A stretch of DNA of 64,000 bases from Fragilaria crotonensis (taxonomy: Eukaryota > Bacillariophyta > Fragilariophyceae > Fragilariales > Fragilariaceae): contig JAKSYS010000278.1 of assembly GCA_022925895.1 (NCBI GenBank), positions 1 through 64,000 of the forward strand. Reading direction: 5' to 3'. Each line of letters starts with the position of its first letter. The first letter of the stretch is position 1. Positions 32,851 to 43,812 of the stretch are shown in pieces. A program made the position numbers and the translations under genes. The notes under the pieces were generated by a model. That model made no database searches. It was given only the letters and a program-made list of their open reading frames with translations, and was not told the origin of the DNA.

Positions 32851-33173
32851 CCGCTCAAAGTAATCATCCGCCCTTCGATAATGGACAGTCACCCGTGTCT
32901 GAAATCATTGCACGAGATTGCGTACTTTTACGTTTAGAGCTTATGAGTTTAGGGTTTCAATATTTCCCGAACTTAACTACGAGTTAACTCCTATCTAGCC
33001 TCCGGGGTCGAGCCTCTCGCCTTGTACTCTAGGCACTCTATCTATATTCTATATGTATGAAAAAATGAAAACTACAGCTTTTTTAATTCAGAAGGTCGAA
33101 CAACGAAATATCAAAATTTGTGCATATCTTTATCCAGCACATCGTCTTTGTACAGACAAATGATAGTGCTACT

Positions 33174-33300
33174 TGCTAGGAGCTAGATGCAAGGAGCTAG
33201 GTGCAAGGAGCCAGGTGCAAGGAGCAAGGAGCTAGGTGCAAGGAGCTATGATAGGTGCAAGGTGCAAGGAGCTATGAAAGGTGCAAGGAGCTACGGTAGG
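33174..33300. repeat. Minisatellite of AGGTGCAAGGAGCT-type units
   Basis: About ten imperfect copies of a 7 to 14 bp unit (GGTGCAAGGAGCTA) in direct orientation, upstream of the secreted proteasome-like gene. Confidence 0.85.
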
Positions 33301-33509
33301 TCCGACAGTACCTCGATGGGTCACGACAACACGTGGTACTCCACTACGGTAAACATGTACTACTAACTCGTACCGTGAACCGTGAGACCAGTCCATCAGA
33401 TTTCACTCAACTTTCGGTTTGTACAATCATCAACGCACACGACGACACGACGACACCCGACGACCCAACACGCGATCATCACCTGCACGCTGCCGTATTC
33501 ATACCAACC

Positions 33510-34349
33510 ATGGCATCCACAACATATGTTCGAAAAGGTCCAAGCAGGACGATGATTTGGGGCGTGTTCGTCACCATGGTCATAATGAGTTTTGTTTGCC
33601 ATACAGCGGTTGCATCGGTCGATTCCAACTACATTGCTGTCACCGCCTTGGACAAATACGGCAATTCTGTGCAGCTTCAACATGCTCAAGAAGCTGCAAC
33701 TCGATATGGCATACCCGTGGTCGCTGCCACATGCAGGGATGGGGTTGTGGTTGTTTCTATTCGAAGAATACGACCAGAGATATCCACTCCTCCGCATTCG
33801 CTTATTCAAACGTTGTCACTTCACCCACCTCATGTGGGCATTGTTTGCGCGGGCCTCAAGGCCGATGCCAAGTGGCTGATTTCTATTTTACGAGATCAGC
33901 GGAAACACATCTGGGAGACTTTTGATCTCAATAATCTATCTATGAAACGGTCTCAGGACGTGATAGCGCAAGCGTTGATTACGTTTATGGGATACAATCG
34001 GGATAAAGAACTTCATGATGGTCTTGCGGTCGATTCTGAGGACACCTGGGCTCGCCCTCTTGGCGTTCAAACCATGATATTATCTCATGACGGTCCAATT
34101 ACGCTGGTAGAACCTTCGAGGGCAATACGGCACTATCATGCTCATGCGATCGGAAAGAAATGTCAAGAGTGCAATGAAAAGCTTGAGGAGCGATACAACC
34201 CCATGCGTCCAGCACAAGAAGTCCAAGACATGATTATCAACATTATGCAAGAATTGCATATGGGCTCCGGAGACGATTCGGAAGTTTTCGTTGAGATCCT
34301 AACATCGGAAGGGGTTGTGCGTAGTTCGCCGGAGCGAAGAAATCCGTAG
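33510..34349 (+). CDS. Secretory-targeted proteasome alpha-subunit-like protein
   Basis: 279 residues from the ATG at 33510 (the frame is open further upstream, but this ATG begins a good signal/anchor sequence: MIWGVFVTMVIMSFVCHTAVAS). The rest follows the 20S alpha-subunit plan: YIAVTALDKYGNSVQLQHAQEAA matches the alpha start (x-x-F-S-P-x-G-x-x-x-Q-V-E-Y-A-x-x-A), then VAATCRDGVVVVSIRR, HVGIVCAGLKADAKWLI (V-G-x-x-x-[AST]-G-[LM]-x-A-D) and RPLGVQTMIL. As in all alpha subunits there is no catalytic threonine. Cytosolic alpha subunits have no signal peptide, so this one is probably a diverged paralog working in the ER or a plastid-surrounding compartment. A CQECNEK pair is an extra. Confidence 0.75.
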   Translation: MASTTYVRKGPSRTMIWGVFVTMVIMSFVCHTAVASVDSNYIAVTALDKYGNSVQLQHAQEAATRYGIPVVAATCRDGVVVVSIRRIRPEISTPPHSLIQTLSLHPPHVGIVCAGLKADAKWLISILRDQRKHIWETFDLNNLSMKRSQDVIAQALITFMGYNRDKELHDGLAVDSEDTWARPLGVQTMILSHDGPITLVEPSRAIRHYHAHAIGKKCQECNEKLEERYNPMRPAQEVQDMIINIMQELHMGSGDDSEVFVEILTSEGVVRSSPERRNP

Positions 34350-34941
34350 CGAGTGACGTAGTGGATTGGCTGCACACTCGGGGAATCGTTCTGAGTGAAC
34401 GTGTCGCCTGCGGTGGTAGACACCAGTAGTGAAGAAAACGAATGCAATTGTATGAAGGAAAAGCCGTGTTCATACGCCCCAGTCTTAAGAATCACTAATA
34501 GTTGTCTGCTACCACCGTTATCAACAAAAATCAGACGCAAATGGCACCGAAGTTCAGTGCTGCTAAGAAAGCCGTCTAGCTCCAAGACGACGTGAACAAA
34601 ATCCTCAAGTCACCGGCGCATTCGGCAATGCTTTCAAAAATAGGGCTAAAGCGGTAAACAACTTGCGCACCGACGATTAACAAGTTGATCAGGATAGGAC
34701 TTCTATGAAATAGGGACAGCAGACGACCTATCCTGACGACTGGGTCGCAGAAGCCATCTATTGCAAAAGGCATCAACATCATTTTCGATGACATGCACGT
34801 GCTGCCATGATGAATCCACCCTTGCGAAGAAGCCGAAATGAATTTTGGGAATACGTACTCAATTCAACACATGAATGCTCTTCAGAAAAATGCTACTATA
34901 CTCGCAAATAGACCGCTCTGCTTAATTAACTCGACATGCAC
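34350..34941. other. Intergenic region
   Basis: 3' flanks of the proteasome-like (+) and SDR (-) genes. The word at 34398 matches 32516. No gene. Confidence 0.4.
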
Positions 34942-35733
34942 CTACTTGGACACGGCTGGATACTTTTGAACATTCATCATCCTGGCCACCTGCAACATCA
35001 TCGCGTCGGATGTGTCTCGGTCTGCCTTCCGCGCAACCTCGGAGAAGTTGTAGCCCACTTCGGGTTCTCCAGCAACGATGCGTTCCATCGTTGCCGCACA
35101 GTATTCGTCACATTCTTCACCAAAGTCGTGAGACCCACCCAAGTTGGTCTTGACGGCAGGGGAACAATCTCCACGACGCGAACATTGGTATCTTGCAATG
35201 AATATCGCATGGACATGGTGTAGGAATGGATGGCGGCCTTGGTGGCCGCATACACGGGGCCAGCGCAGAAGGGGATAAAGGCAAGGCCGGAACTTACGTT
35301 GGCAAGGATGCAAACTGTTTCTGGTTTGGCGAGAAAAAAAGGAACAAAAAGTGTTGTCAGGTGTATTGGACCCGACACATTGATTTCAATCTCCGAGGCT
35401 CGTTCCTCCCAACTCGCATCATCGCTAACTGGGTCGACGCGACGTTGAATTCCAGCGTTGTTTACGAGCGCATTACAGTCGGGATGGTTCTCCTGGACCC
35501 ATTGGAGCAGAGCAACGCGATCGGCAGCCTGTCCTGAATCACTGACTTTGTAAAATACTTTCCCTTCGAATTCTTCAGCCACCTTCTGAAGCGCCTCTTC
35601 ACGGCGTCCAGTGATGAGGACCTTGGGCGAACCGTGCTTGAGGAACTCCTTCACAAGACCAAGACCAATACCCCCCACTTCCACCGGTTACTAGAGGTAC
35701 AATCTGGGTCATATCAATGGCTTCGAGCGACAT
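34942..35733 (-). CDS. Short-chain dehydrogenase/reductase (SDR), DltE/YdfG-like
   Basis: About 263 residues read across two one-base frame breaks. The ATG at 35733 starts MSLEAIDMTQIVPLVTGG. The cofactor loop TGGSGGIGLGLV (T-G-x-x-x-G-I-G) is complete if the C6 run at 35671-35676 had one C fewer. Then NALVNNAGIQ (N-N-A-G), the catalytic LANVSSGLAFIP and YAATKAAIHSY (S...Y-x-x-x-K), and the VVEIVPPAVKTNLGG end, which needs one more G in the GGGG run at 35159-35162. The C-terminus is acidic (ECDEYCA) and ends PAVSK. Cytosolic NAD(P)-dependent oxidoreductase; substrate not predictable. A relic of its 3' end lies at 32628. Confidence 0.82.
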
Positions 35734-36605
35734 GGTCGTGCGTTGACGTTGACAATGCTACGTGTGATAAAGTATGTATGCGTAGTTGATGGTTGCTGGT
35801 ACCTTGCACTCGAATTTCGGATCTAGTAGTATCATAGGAGGCCCAGCTTTTCCAGAACGTTTGTATCTACTACAGTAGTGAGGTCAAAGATACCGAAAAG
35901 TTCGAGACGTTCGTTTGTGTTCCCTGGCGTTCGCGACTTGGTGGCGGCGAATATCAAAGAACATCATGATACATCATGGTACTGTACTTGCATACCGACG
36001 GCTGTGTACGGAGCACTCTGCTCTGTCGGTATGACATACCTGTTACGGTACCAGGTACCAGTAGTTCTGTAGGTGCCTATATTATTACAAGTACTGTACT
36101 ATGTCATACCGTGTCGTTTGGGATTTATTTAAGCGCGCCAAATTCTTGATTTCAACTTTGGATTTAGATCTACTCAGTACAAGTGCTACGTACTACTACT
36201 TATACGACCACATTTGATTTTATTTGTGTGATGATGAATTGTCCCGCACTGTAGCATACGCCGAGTACAACATACTCTACTAGCTAGTAGCTAGCTACGG
36301 TAGTAATAGTACTAAAAGAGTGACTGATGACTGGTGTCATCGTACCGGTAAAATACTGTAGTGCAGTGGCGGCTAGCTCCATTATTAGAGGACTCGCGTC
36401 ATTCGTCATACCTCCACCCTCCTCCCTCCTCCCTAACAACTTGTATCATACCTTACATAGTACCTTCACATCGGCTCGACAGGTTGGAGTAAGGAGTCTT
36501 GAGACTGGAGTATACGTCGTCCAACAGCAGGCTGCATAACTTATCGGAAAGATAATCACCTTCGTCGTGCTCTTCCCCCGCCTTATCCACGTGCAGATAA
36601 CGAGA
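35734..36605. other. Divergent intergenic region with palindromic words
   Basis: Between SDR (-) and TOP6B (+). GTACCAGGTACCAGTA, TACTAGCTAGTAGCTAGCTACG and TACCGGTA-type words are dense at 35980-36360. A CCTCCCTCCTCCCT tract lies near 36414-36432. No gene. Confidence 0.45.
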
Positions 36606-38660
36606 ATGTCGAATCATCGAAGCGAAGTTCAAGTATCGAAAAGCCCCGCTGAGTTCTTTGCGGAGAACCAAGCCATTGCCGGATTCGACAACATGGGCAA
36701 GGCTTTGTACACGACCCTCCGTGAATTCATCGAGAACTCTCTTGATGCATGTGAATCCGTGAACGTGCTACCGTCCATCTCGGTAAAGGTGGAAGAAATG
36801 ACGCAAAGTGAATTCAATGTCGTGAGAGGACTCGTATCTCCTTCGAAAATGGCAAATGGAATTGAACGGAAGGATGTCGCCTTGTTTACCAAATCCGGTA
36901 AGAAGGGAGCTCGTAAATCCCTTGAAGAACCTGTCGTAAGTGATACCATCAAGGAGGAACCTAAAGATGACAAGGACCCGGCAAATAAGAAGAAGCGCAA
37001 ACGTGAGGCCGAAAATTACTTTCGCATTGCTGTGCGCGACAATGGGTGCGGAATGTCACACGATGCCATTCCCAATCTCTTGGGACGCGTTCTGTCCGGT
37101 TCAAAATACGGCGTTCGTCAAACGAGAGGGAAGTTTGGTCTGGGAGCCAAAATGGCACTGATATGGAGCAAGAAATCGACCAACATGCCGATTCGTGTCA
37201 AGACCGCGCATATGAAGAAACCTGGAGAGTTGGGGTCCCATGTTTCAACATGTGTGTTGGATATTGACATCTACAAGAACTGCCCTCGTGTGTTAGAACA
37301 CAAGAAGCAAGTGAACCATGAAAAGTGGGTCGGGACCGAGATGGAAGTTCTAATTGCTGGTAACTGGACGACATACAAGGCGCGAATTGTGCAGTATTTC
37401 CAACAACTCGCCATCATCACACCCTATGCCCAACTTGAACTCACCTACCACGATCTGTCGGATTCAAAACGTGACATGGCGATTCGCTACGATCGTCGCT
37501 CGGAACAAATGCCTCCGGCGGCACGGGAAGTTAAGCATCACCCTGCCAGTGTCAACAACCTCTTGGTTCAACAGCTGTTGGAAAGGACATCTCAAAAGAC
37601 ACTCTCATCCTTTTTATGCAAAGATCTCAGTGCCATAAGTCCGGCATTAGCCAAACGTTTGGTCACAGAACTGGGATCTACTTTTGACGAAGACATGGCT
37701 CCCTCCAGTCTCACCGACAAGCAGGTGACTAAGTTAGTGCAGCTGCTTCGCTCGGTAGAACTCTTCAAAGCGCCCGACGGATCTTGTCTATCTCCCCTCG
37801 GAGAATACAATCTCAACTTGGGTATTCGCAAGGTGCTTGAGTCGGATCTTGTTGCCACAGCCAGAGACAAGGCGTGTGCCCACGAAGGACATCCTTTTAT
37901 CGTCGAAGCCGCTGTGTCAATCGGTGGGAAGGACGTGAAGGAGGGTATCACGGTTGTTCGGTTCGCCAATCGCATCCCACTTCTCTTTGAAGCCGGTGCC
38001 GACGTTGTCACTCGTGTTGCCCAGGGCAAAATTCGGTGGGCTACCTACAAGATTGATCACAAACGAGACAAGGTCGGTGTATTTGTGTCAATAGTGTCAA
38101 CCAAGATCCCATTCAAAGGAACCGGGAAGGAATACATTGGGGACGATATTACGGAGATTCAAGCATCAGTTAAGCGGGCTCTTCAGGCATGCTGTCAACA
38201 GCTTCGAACGCATCTGGCCAAGAAACACGCATTACGCGACATCAAGGAGAGAAAATCGAAGTTGATCAAGTACATTCCAGATGTTGGTCGATCCCTCTTT
38301 GGTATCCTCGAGAGTATGAGAAAAAGGCGACGCGAAGCGACTACAGGAGAAGAAACCCAACCAGCCAACAAGCGGCTGCGACATGACAATACAACATTGA
38401 ACACAATAATGGAGAAGCTCGAGAAAAAGGAAATCACGGAAGCGAGTATTAGGAAACTCCTTCTGAAGGCGGTCGAACAGCACACTCACGACGAAGGCGA
38501 GAATCACGTTTCAGATTCGAAATCGAAGGCGAAGTCCAACAAGGATGGCTTTCCGTTGTTCTTGGTCCCCATGTACGATCGGCAATCAAATCAGTACGAT
38601 TTGCCACATCCACTTTTCGTGTTTCGACCGCTCGTCAAAGTTGCGACTATGGAAAATTAA
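36606..38660 (+). CDS. TOP6B: DNA topoisomerase VI subunit B
   Basis: 684 residues, one exon, ATG at 36606 (the frame is open upstream but only from a GTG). GHKL ATPase of type IIB topoisomerase: N-box ALYTTLREFIENSLDACES near residues 37-55, IAVRDNGCGM near 137, then GRVLSGSKYGVRQTRGKFGLG with the glycine lid, followed by an H2TH-type middle and the transducer domain (FANRIPLLFE near residue 455, with a lysine in the following WATYKIDHK). The lysine-rich insert at 100-130 (KKKRKRE) may be a nuclear signal. The C-terminal 110 residues are charged and partly coiled. Top6B pairs with a TOP6A/SPO11-type cutter, absent from this window, and in plants and algae serves endoreduplication. Length is close to plant TOP6B. 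Confidence 0.95.
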   Translation: MSNHRSEVQVSKSPAEFFAENQAIAGFDNMGKALYTTLREFIENSLDACESVNVLPSISVKVEEMTQSEFNVVRGLVSPSKMANGIERKDVALFTKSGKKGARKSLEEPVVSDTIKEEPKDDKDPANKKKRKREAENYFRIAVRDNGCGMSHDAIPNLLGRVLSGSKYGVRQTRGKFGLGAKMALIWSKKSTNMPIRVKTAHMKKPGELGSHVSTCVLDIDIYKNCPRVLEHKKQVNHEKWVGTEMEVLIAGNWTTYKARIVQYFQQLAIITPYAQLELTYHDLSDSKRDMAIRYDRRSEQMPPAAREVKHHPASVNNLLVQQLLERTSQKTLSSFLCKDLSAISPALAKRLVTELGSTFDEDMAPSSLTDKQVTKLVQLLRSVELFKAPDGSCLSPLGEYNLNLGIRKVLESDLVATARDKACAHEGHPFIVEAAVSIGGKDVKEGITVVRFANRIPLLFEAGADVVTRVAQGKIRWATYKIDHKRDKVGVFVSIVSTKIPFKGTGKEYIGDDITEIQASVKRALQACCQQLRTHLAKKHALRDIKERKSKLIKYIPDVGRSLFGILESMRKRRREATTGEETQPANKRLRHDNTTLNTIMEKLEKKEITEASIRKLLLKAVEQHTHDEGENHVSDSKSKAKSNKDGFPLFLVPMYDRQSNQYDLPHPLFVFRPLVKVATMEN

Positions 38661-38781
38661 GGCTCTATTTTGGCAGTACCGAAAGCATCCTAGAGACTGG
38701 AAGTCCATGAATTGTGTTCTATTAAAATTATGCAAATGCGATTTGTTCGTTCGTTGCACTTGCCAGCCGTCGAACCTTGGT

Positions 38782-41478
38782 TCACTCCTCCATCGGAACG
38801 ACTTCAACCTCGTCATTCTTCTCGACGATGTATCTGAGACCATGCAACTTTCTTTTCTTCAAAGGCACACCGCAATCATCGAGCGATGATTCGTCACTTT
38901 CCCCTGCTTCGATTCGAACTTGCGATCCGCTTTCAAGCTCCCCGCCAATGAGCATTTTACTCAGCTGGGTCACCACAGTCTGCTCCAAGTATCGCTCTAG
39001 TGGGCGTGCACCATAGTGAGGATCGTAGCTTGCCTCCAAGACAGCTTTGGCGCCGCTGCTCTCGAGAACAACTTTGATGCCTTGAGATTCGAGCCGCTTC
39101 TTGACACCCGCCATGGCGTTATGGCAAATCTTTTCCAGCTGGGCCGTTCCCAGGCTATTGAACATCACTATTGCAGAAAGGCGGTTTAGGAATTCTGGGC
39201 TGAAGTGCTTTCGGACACTTGCCATGACTCTCTCGTGTGTCTTCTCCTTGGCTTCGTCGTCGCCTTCGGGAAGATCGAGCAACGCCTCAGCTCCAATGTT
39301 GGAAGTGAGGATGACGACGGTGTTAGTGAAGTCAACTGTTCGTCCTTTGCTGTCAGTCAGTCGGCCTTCATCAAGTAGTTGAAGCAAAACTGTCAAAACA
39401 CGAGGATGCGCCTTTTCGATCTCATCGAAGAGCACCACCGTGTACGGGCGACGACGAACTGCTTCCGTTAGCTGGCCTCCTTCGTCGTGTCCAATGTAAC
39501 CAGGAGGGGCTCCAATGAGGCGAGCAACGGAATGCTGCTCTGTGTACTCTGACATATCAAGCCGGACAATGTGCCTTTCATCGCCATTGTAGAGCTCCGA
39601 GCACAAGGCTTTTGCAAGTGACGTCTTACCAGTACCTGTCGGACCCAAAAAGAGAAAGGATCCGGTTGGTTGATTCTGCCTTGAAAGTCCAGCCTTTGAT
39701 CTAAGGACGGCATCCACAACAGTTTCGACCGCGTCATCCTGTCCAATCACCCGCGCCTTTAGTCGCTCATCCAGCTTGAGCAGTCTTTGCTTTTCTCCTT
39801 CAGATAGTTTCGTGACAGGGATGCCAGTCCAACGAGAAACAATTTCCGCGATGTCTTGTGGAGAAACGACTTCAGAAACCATTTCATCCTCATCCGTTGA
39901 CAACGTCTTTCGCTCCGCTTCGTCCCTGGTTATCTTCGCCAGATGAGACTTAAGATCTGGTATCGCTCCGTATTTCAGATCTGCGGCCTTTTCGTAGTCT
40001 CCAGTTCGTTCTGCTGCGGCCGCCTTGGCTTCAAGAGTGGCGAGCTTCTCCCTGACTTCCTTGAGTTCATTGGCTCGGCTTCGATCAGCTTCCCACTTGG
40101 AAGACAGGGGAGCGAGCTCATCCCTTAGATTGGCGATCTCTATCTTGATATCTGTTTGTCGCTTCTTCGAGGCCTTATCCTTTTCACGATTCAACGCAGT
40201 TGATTCAATTTCGAGTTGCATGATGCGACGCTCAAGCTGGTCAATTTGTTCAGGGCGTGAATCAAGCGTGGTACGCTTCTTCGCCGCCGCCTCGTCGAGT
40301 AAGTCAATAGCCTTGTCGGGTAAGAAGCGATGAGTGATGTAACGATCTGAGAGCTGGGCTGCAGCAATCAGAGCGGCGTCTGAAATTCGGATTCCGTGAT
40401 GAGTTTCATATTTCTCGGAGAGACCACGTAAGATCGAAATGGTTGCTTCAACTGTAGGCTCGTTCACAAGCACCTGCTGGAATCTTCGTTCAAAAGCTGA
40501 ATCCTTCTCAATATGAGCTCGATATTCATCCAATGTTGTGGCGCCGATCATGCGAAGTTCTCCTCTTGCCAACATAGGCTTGAGAAGGTTCGCTGCATCC
40601 ATGGCTCCATCGGTCTTGCCGGCTCCCAATACGAGGTGGATCTCATCAACAAACAAGACAATTTTGCCATGAGCGTTCTTGACTTCCTCCAGTACAGCTC
40701 GAAGTCGTTCCTCGAATTCTCCCCGATACTTCGCTCCAGCAATCAATGCACCCATATCTAGCGTTCGCAAGGCGACGCCCTTCAATGTTTCTGGTACATC
40801 GCCGTTAAGATACGACGAGCAAGACCTTCCACGACTGCCGTCTTTCCAGTTCCTGGGCTTCCGACCAGCACAGGGTTGTTCTTTGTTCTACGAGAGAGGA
40901 TCTGCACTAGTCGCCTGATTTCTTCGTCGCGTCCAATGACCGGATCGAGCTTTCCTTCTTCTGCTTGCTTGACAAGATCAACACCATATTTCTCAAGCGC
41001 TTCATAGGTTGCCTCGGCAGATGCGGAGGTGACCTTGCGCCCACAGCGCATCTCCTCAAGTACTTTGGTCACAACCTTTTTGGTCAATTTAGCCTCTTCA
41101 AATGCGCCTTTGACTTCCTTGTCATCAAAGAGAGCCATTAGAAGATGATCCAAGGCAACAAGGGCATCGCCATTGGCTTTGGCGGCTTTCGATGCCGCCT
41201 GTAAAAGACGCGACAAGGCGTTTGACAGACCGGCTTCAAGTGGGGCTGGCGATTGCGAGGGCTTCTTCAAAAACCAGCTTCTGCAGGGAGCGTCGTGCTG
41301 TGTTGACATCAGCCTCTTCTATCTTAGTGCACACCCTTGATCCAATAGACTCGTCACCTGTGAACAGAACCAGAGCTAAGTGTATGGGATCTGCGGTAGA
41401 GTGTCCGTTGTCTCGAGCAAGGTGTAACGTGTCTTCGATTACTTTGGCAGTGGCATCGGTTAGAGTTCTCTCCGTCAT
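38782..41478 (-). CDS. clpB: ClpB/HSP101 disaggregase (AAA+)
   Basis: About 898 residues from the ATG at 41478 ([20 protein letters not shown], no transit peptide, so cytosolic/nuclear type), read across two one-base breaks. Double Clp N-domain, then Walker A of the first ring [20 protein letters not shown] with pore loop, Walker B VLFVDEIH, the middle coiled domain ([12 protein letters not shown]...), and the second ring: [33 protein letters not shown] and the sensor-2 end [11 protein letters not shown]. The frame changes at the A5 run 41269-41273 (one base too many) and near 40803 where [13 protein letters not shown] needs one more A. It ends convergent with TOP6B, 121 bases apart. A Harbinger element sits only about 190 bases upstream of its start. 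Confidence 0.92.
41269..41273 (-). other. One-base frame break in clpB (A5 run)
   Basis: Upstream frame reads SLQKLV, downstream frame reads [18 protein letters not shown]. Removing one base from this run joins them with a normal ClpB N-domain linker. Confidence 0.6.
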
Positions 41479-41923
41479 GTTCTTTGTTGGGTTTAATATG
41501 TGGTACGTCTAAATCAGCAATAAAAATTGTGAGAGGGCATCGGTCGCGAAATACAGAATGCATAGAAGCTTGAAACGAGAACGCGGGGTGTCACAAGCGG
41601 TATCAAATTCCTGTCAGTGCAGTAGATTGTCTGAGAACCTCTCCGAGTGTCGATTTTTCTGATGTAGCTCAGGCCGGTGCTTTCAGCCAACAAAACGTCT
41701 TGCAAAACAAACCGTAGTAGTCTTTTCTGTGAAAATATGGTCCTTGCAGCCACAAAAAGTCCACGCAAACGGGCATGCTCGCTTTGTGAATCCGGGTTTT
41801 TAACAAACCGTTTTCGAGCGTTTGTGAACAGCCGGATTTTTTTACAAACCCCATCACTAAAGTATTCCTTAATAGGGTTTTCGAGATGCATCGGATGATG
41901 TTTTGTAGAATTGCAACCTTCCA

Positions 41924-43761
41924 ATGACAACGGCATTGGCGGTGATTTCATCATATCGCATCACTAGACATAGCAACAACCCACATGGAAGGATGGATAC
42001 TAATGATGCTCTGAACGCGTTCTATGAAGGTTTTTTGGATGAAGATGGATATTTGGGCAATGAGGACGATTGTATCGATGATGATGGCGCGGTCGACGAC
42101 GACAAGCTTGAAGAATACATGGCACAGCAGGCGGCAGCGGATGAGAGGAAAAGAAACGTTCTGCTAACGATGATGGGTATGGTTGAGCTGGAGGATGAGG
42201 AACAGAAAGAATTTGACGCGATAGACCTCAGGCGTCACCGTGAGAGATTTCGCGGTCGCAGGAAAAAAAGACGAAAGATGAAGAGGCAGTGGTATTGCGA
42301 CCCAACCACTGGAAAAATGAGTAGAGTGTGCCCCCAAATGAGTAGCTGGTGGATTGACTACGTTGAGAATCCTGAACCGGACTGCCCCTTTTGGAATAAG
42401 GTTTTTCGACAGAGGTTCAGGTTGCCGTATGTGTCATACATACAGGTGTTGGAATGGGTCTGTGGTGACGATTGCGATGGTTTGTTTGACCGATGGCGGA
42501 CAGAAGCCGATCATGGCTTCACTGGAAGGCAAAACAACAAGAAAGTTTCGCCCCTTGAACTTCTCCTTTTAGGCTCACTTCGGTACTTGGGCAGGGGGTG
42601 GACTTTTGATGACATCGAGGAGGCCACCAAAGTAAGTCGCGATGTCCATCGCTGTTTTTTTCACGCTTTCACGACGTATGGTGCGAAATTTTTGTACCCT
42701 CGCTTCGTGCAAATGCCTCAGAGTACGGCCGACTTGCGAAGTTGCGAGTCCGAGTATGCGTTGGCAGGGTTTCCTGGATGTATCGGGAGTACCGACGCGA
42801 CGCACATTCCGTTGGACAAGGTCACTGCTGCGTTTCGACAAGCGCACATTGGCTACAAAATGGGGTCAGATGCAACAAGGACGTATAATCTGACGGTCAA
42901 TCATCGCCGTCAGATACTACATACTACCACAGGCCACCCAGGAAGGTGGAACGACAAGGCTCTCATTCGTTTCGATTCGTTCATGTCCGATCTACGTGAT
43001 GGTGCTTTCGATGAGATGGTGGACTTTACGTTGAAAAGGGGAAGAAAGGACGATACTGGTACTGTGACAACTGGCGACGAAGTAGAGGACGTGACGATCA
43101 AGGGCGCATACGTCATCGTCGACAATGGGTACCTCCGATGGCCGACGACATTCCTCCAATGAAAGACACGTGCAATCGATCGGAGCTACGCTTCTCCCAG
43201 TGGCTAGAAGCACTTAGAAAAGACGTAGAGTGCACGTTTGGCATCCTTAAAGGTCGTTGGAGGATACTAAAGACGGGCATCCGCGTCCACAATACTGAAG
43301 CAAGCGACAACATATGGATGACTTGCTGTGCTTTGCACAACCACTTGTTGGATGTCGACGGATTGTCACACAAATGGGACGATGGTGTCCCATCGAGCTA
43401 CGAGAACGACGATGGAGAGTTCCAAGACGAGGATATCCCTGCTGCAATTCGACGTCTTGTAGATCCTATTGGGAATGAAGGTCATAGATTGCGAACGTTC
43501 GATAGTTCGCGATTCGGATTTCAGGCGAATCACGATGATGATGCACGTGATTGTGACGACGACGATGACGACGACGACGGCGACATACTAGATAATGATG
43601 CTCACTTGATTCGATCGGGAACAAGCGTGAAGTCGATTGAATTTAATCGATTCAGGGCGATGTTGATTGAGAATTTCAACATCGCCTTTCATGAGGACAA
43701 GTTGAAGTGGCCGAAGCGCTTCGCAAAAAATACGAAGCCAGTTCCTATCCTTCCTGGGTAG
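41924..43761 (+). CDS. Harbinger (DDE_Tnp_4) transposase
   Basis: About 612 residues in two overlapping frames joined near 43150. An acidic N-terminus and a basic patch (RGRRKKRRKMKRQ) precede the catalytic domain. The DDE triad is visible: GCIGSTDATHIPL (first Asp, near 42790), AYVIVDNGYLRWP (second Asp, near 43120), and SQWLEALRKDVECTFGILKGRWR (Glu, near 43240), followed by a CALHNHLL helix and a poly-Asp stretch. One base appears missing where RWPTT should run into IPPMKDT. The ATG at 41924 is the first; MDTNDALNAFYEG further in is an alternative start. Confidence 0.88.
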
Positions 43762-43812
43762 TACATCTAATCAATTACGTAATATATATTTGTTGCTTTA
43801 CTAATTTCATTG

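Larger units (their letters stand above)
32317..33509. other. Intergenic region with SDR relic and minisatellite
   Basis: Besides the relic at 32628 and the minisatellite at 33174, a word of about 30 bp with GTGTCGCCTGCGG and GTAGACACCAGT at 32516 recurs at 34398, also as flank of an SDR 3' end. No intact gene. Confidence 0.5.
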
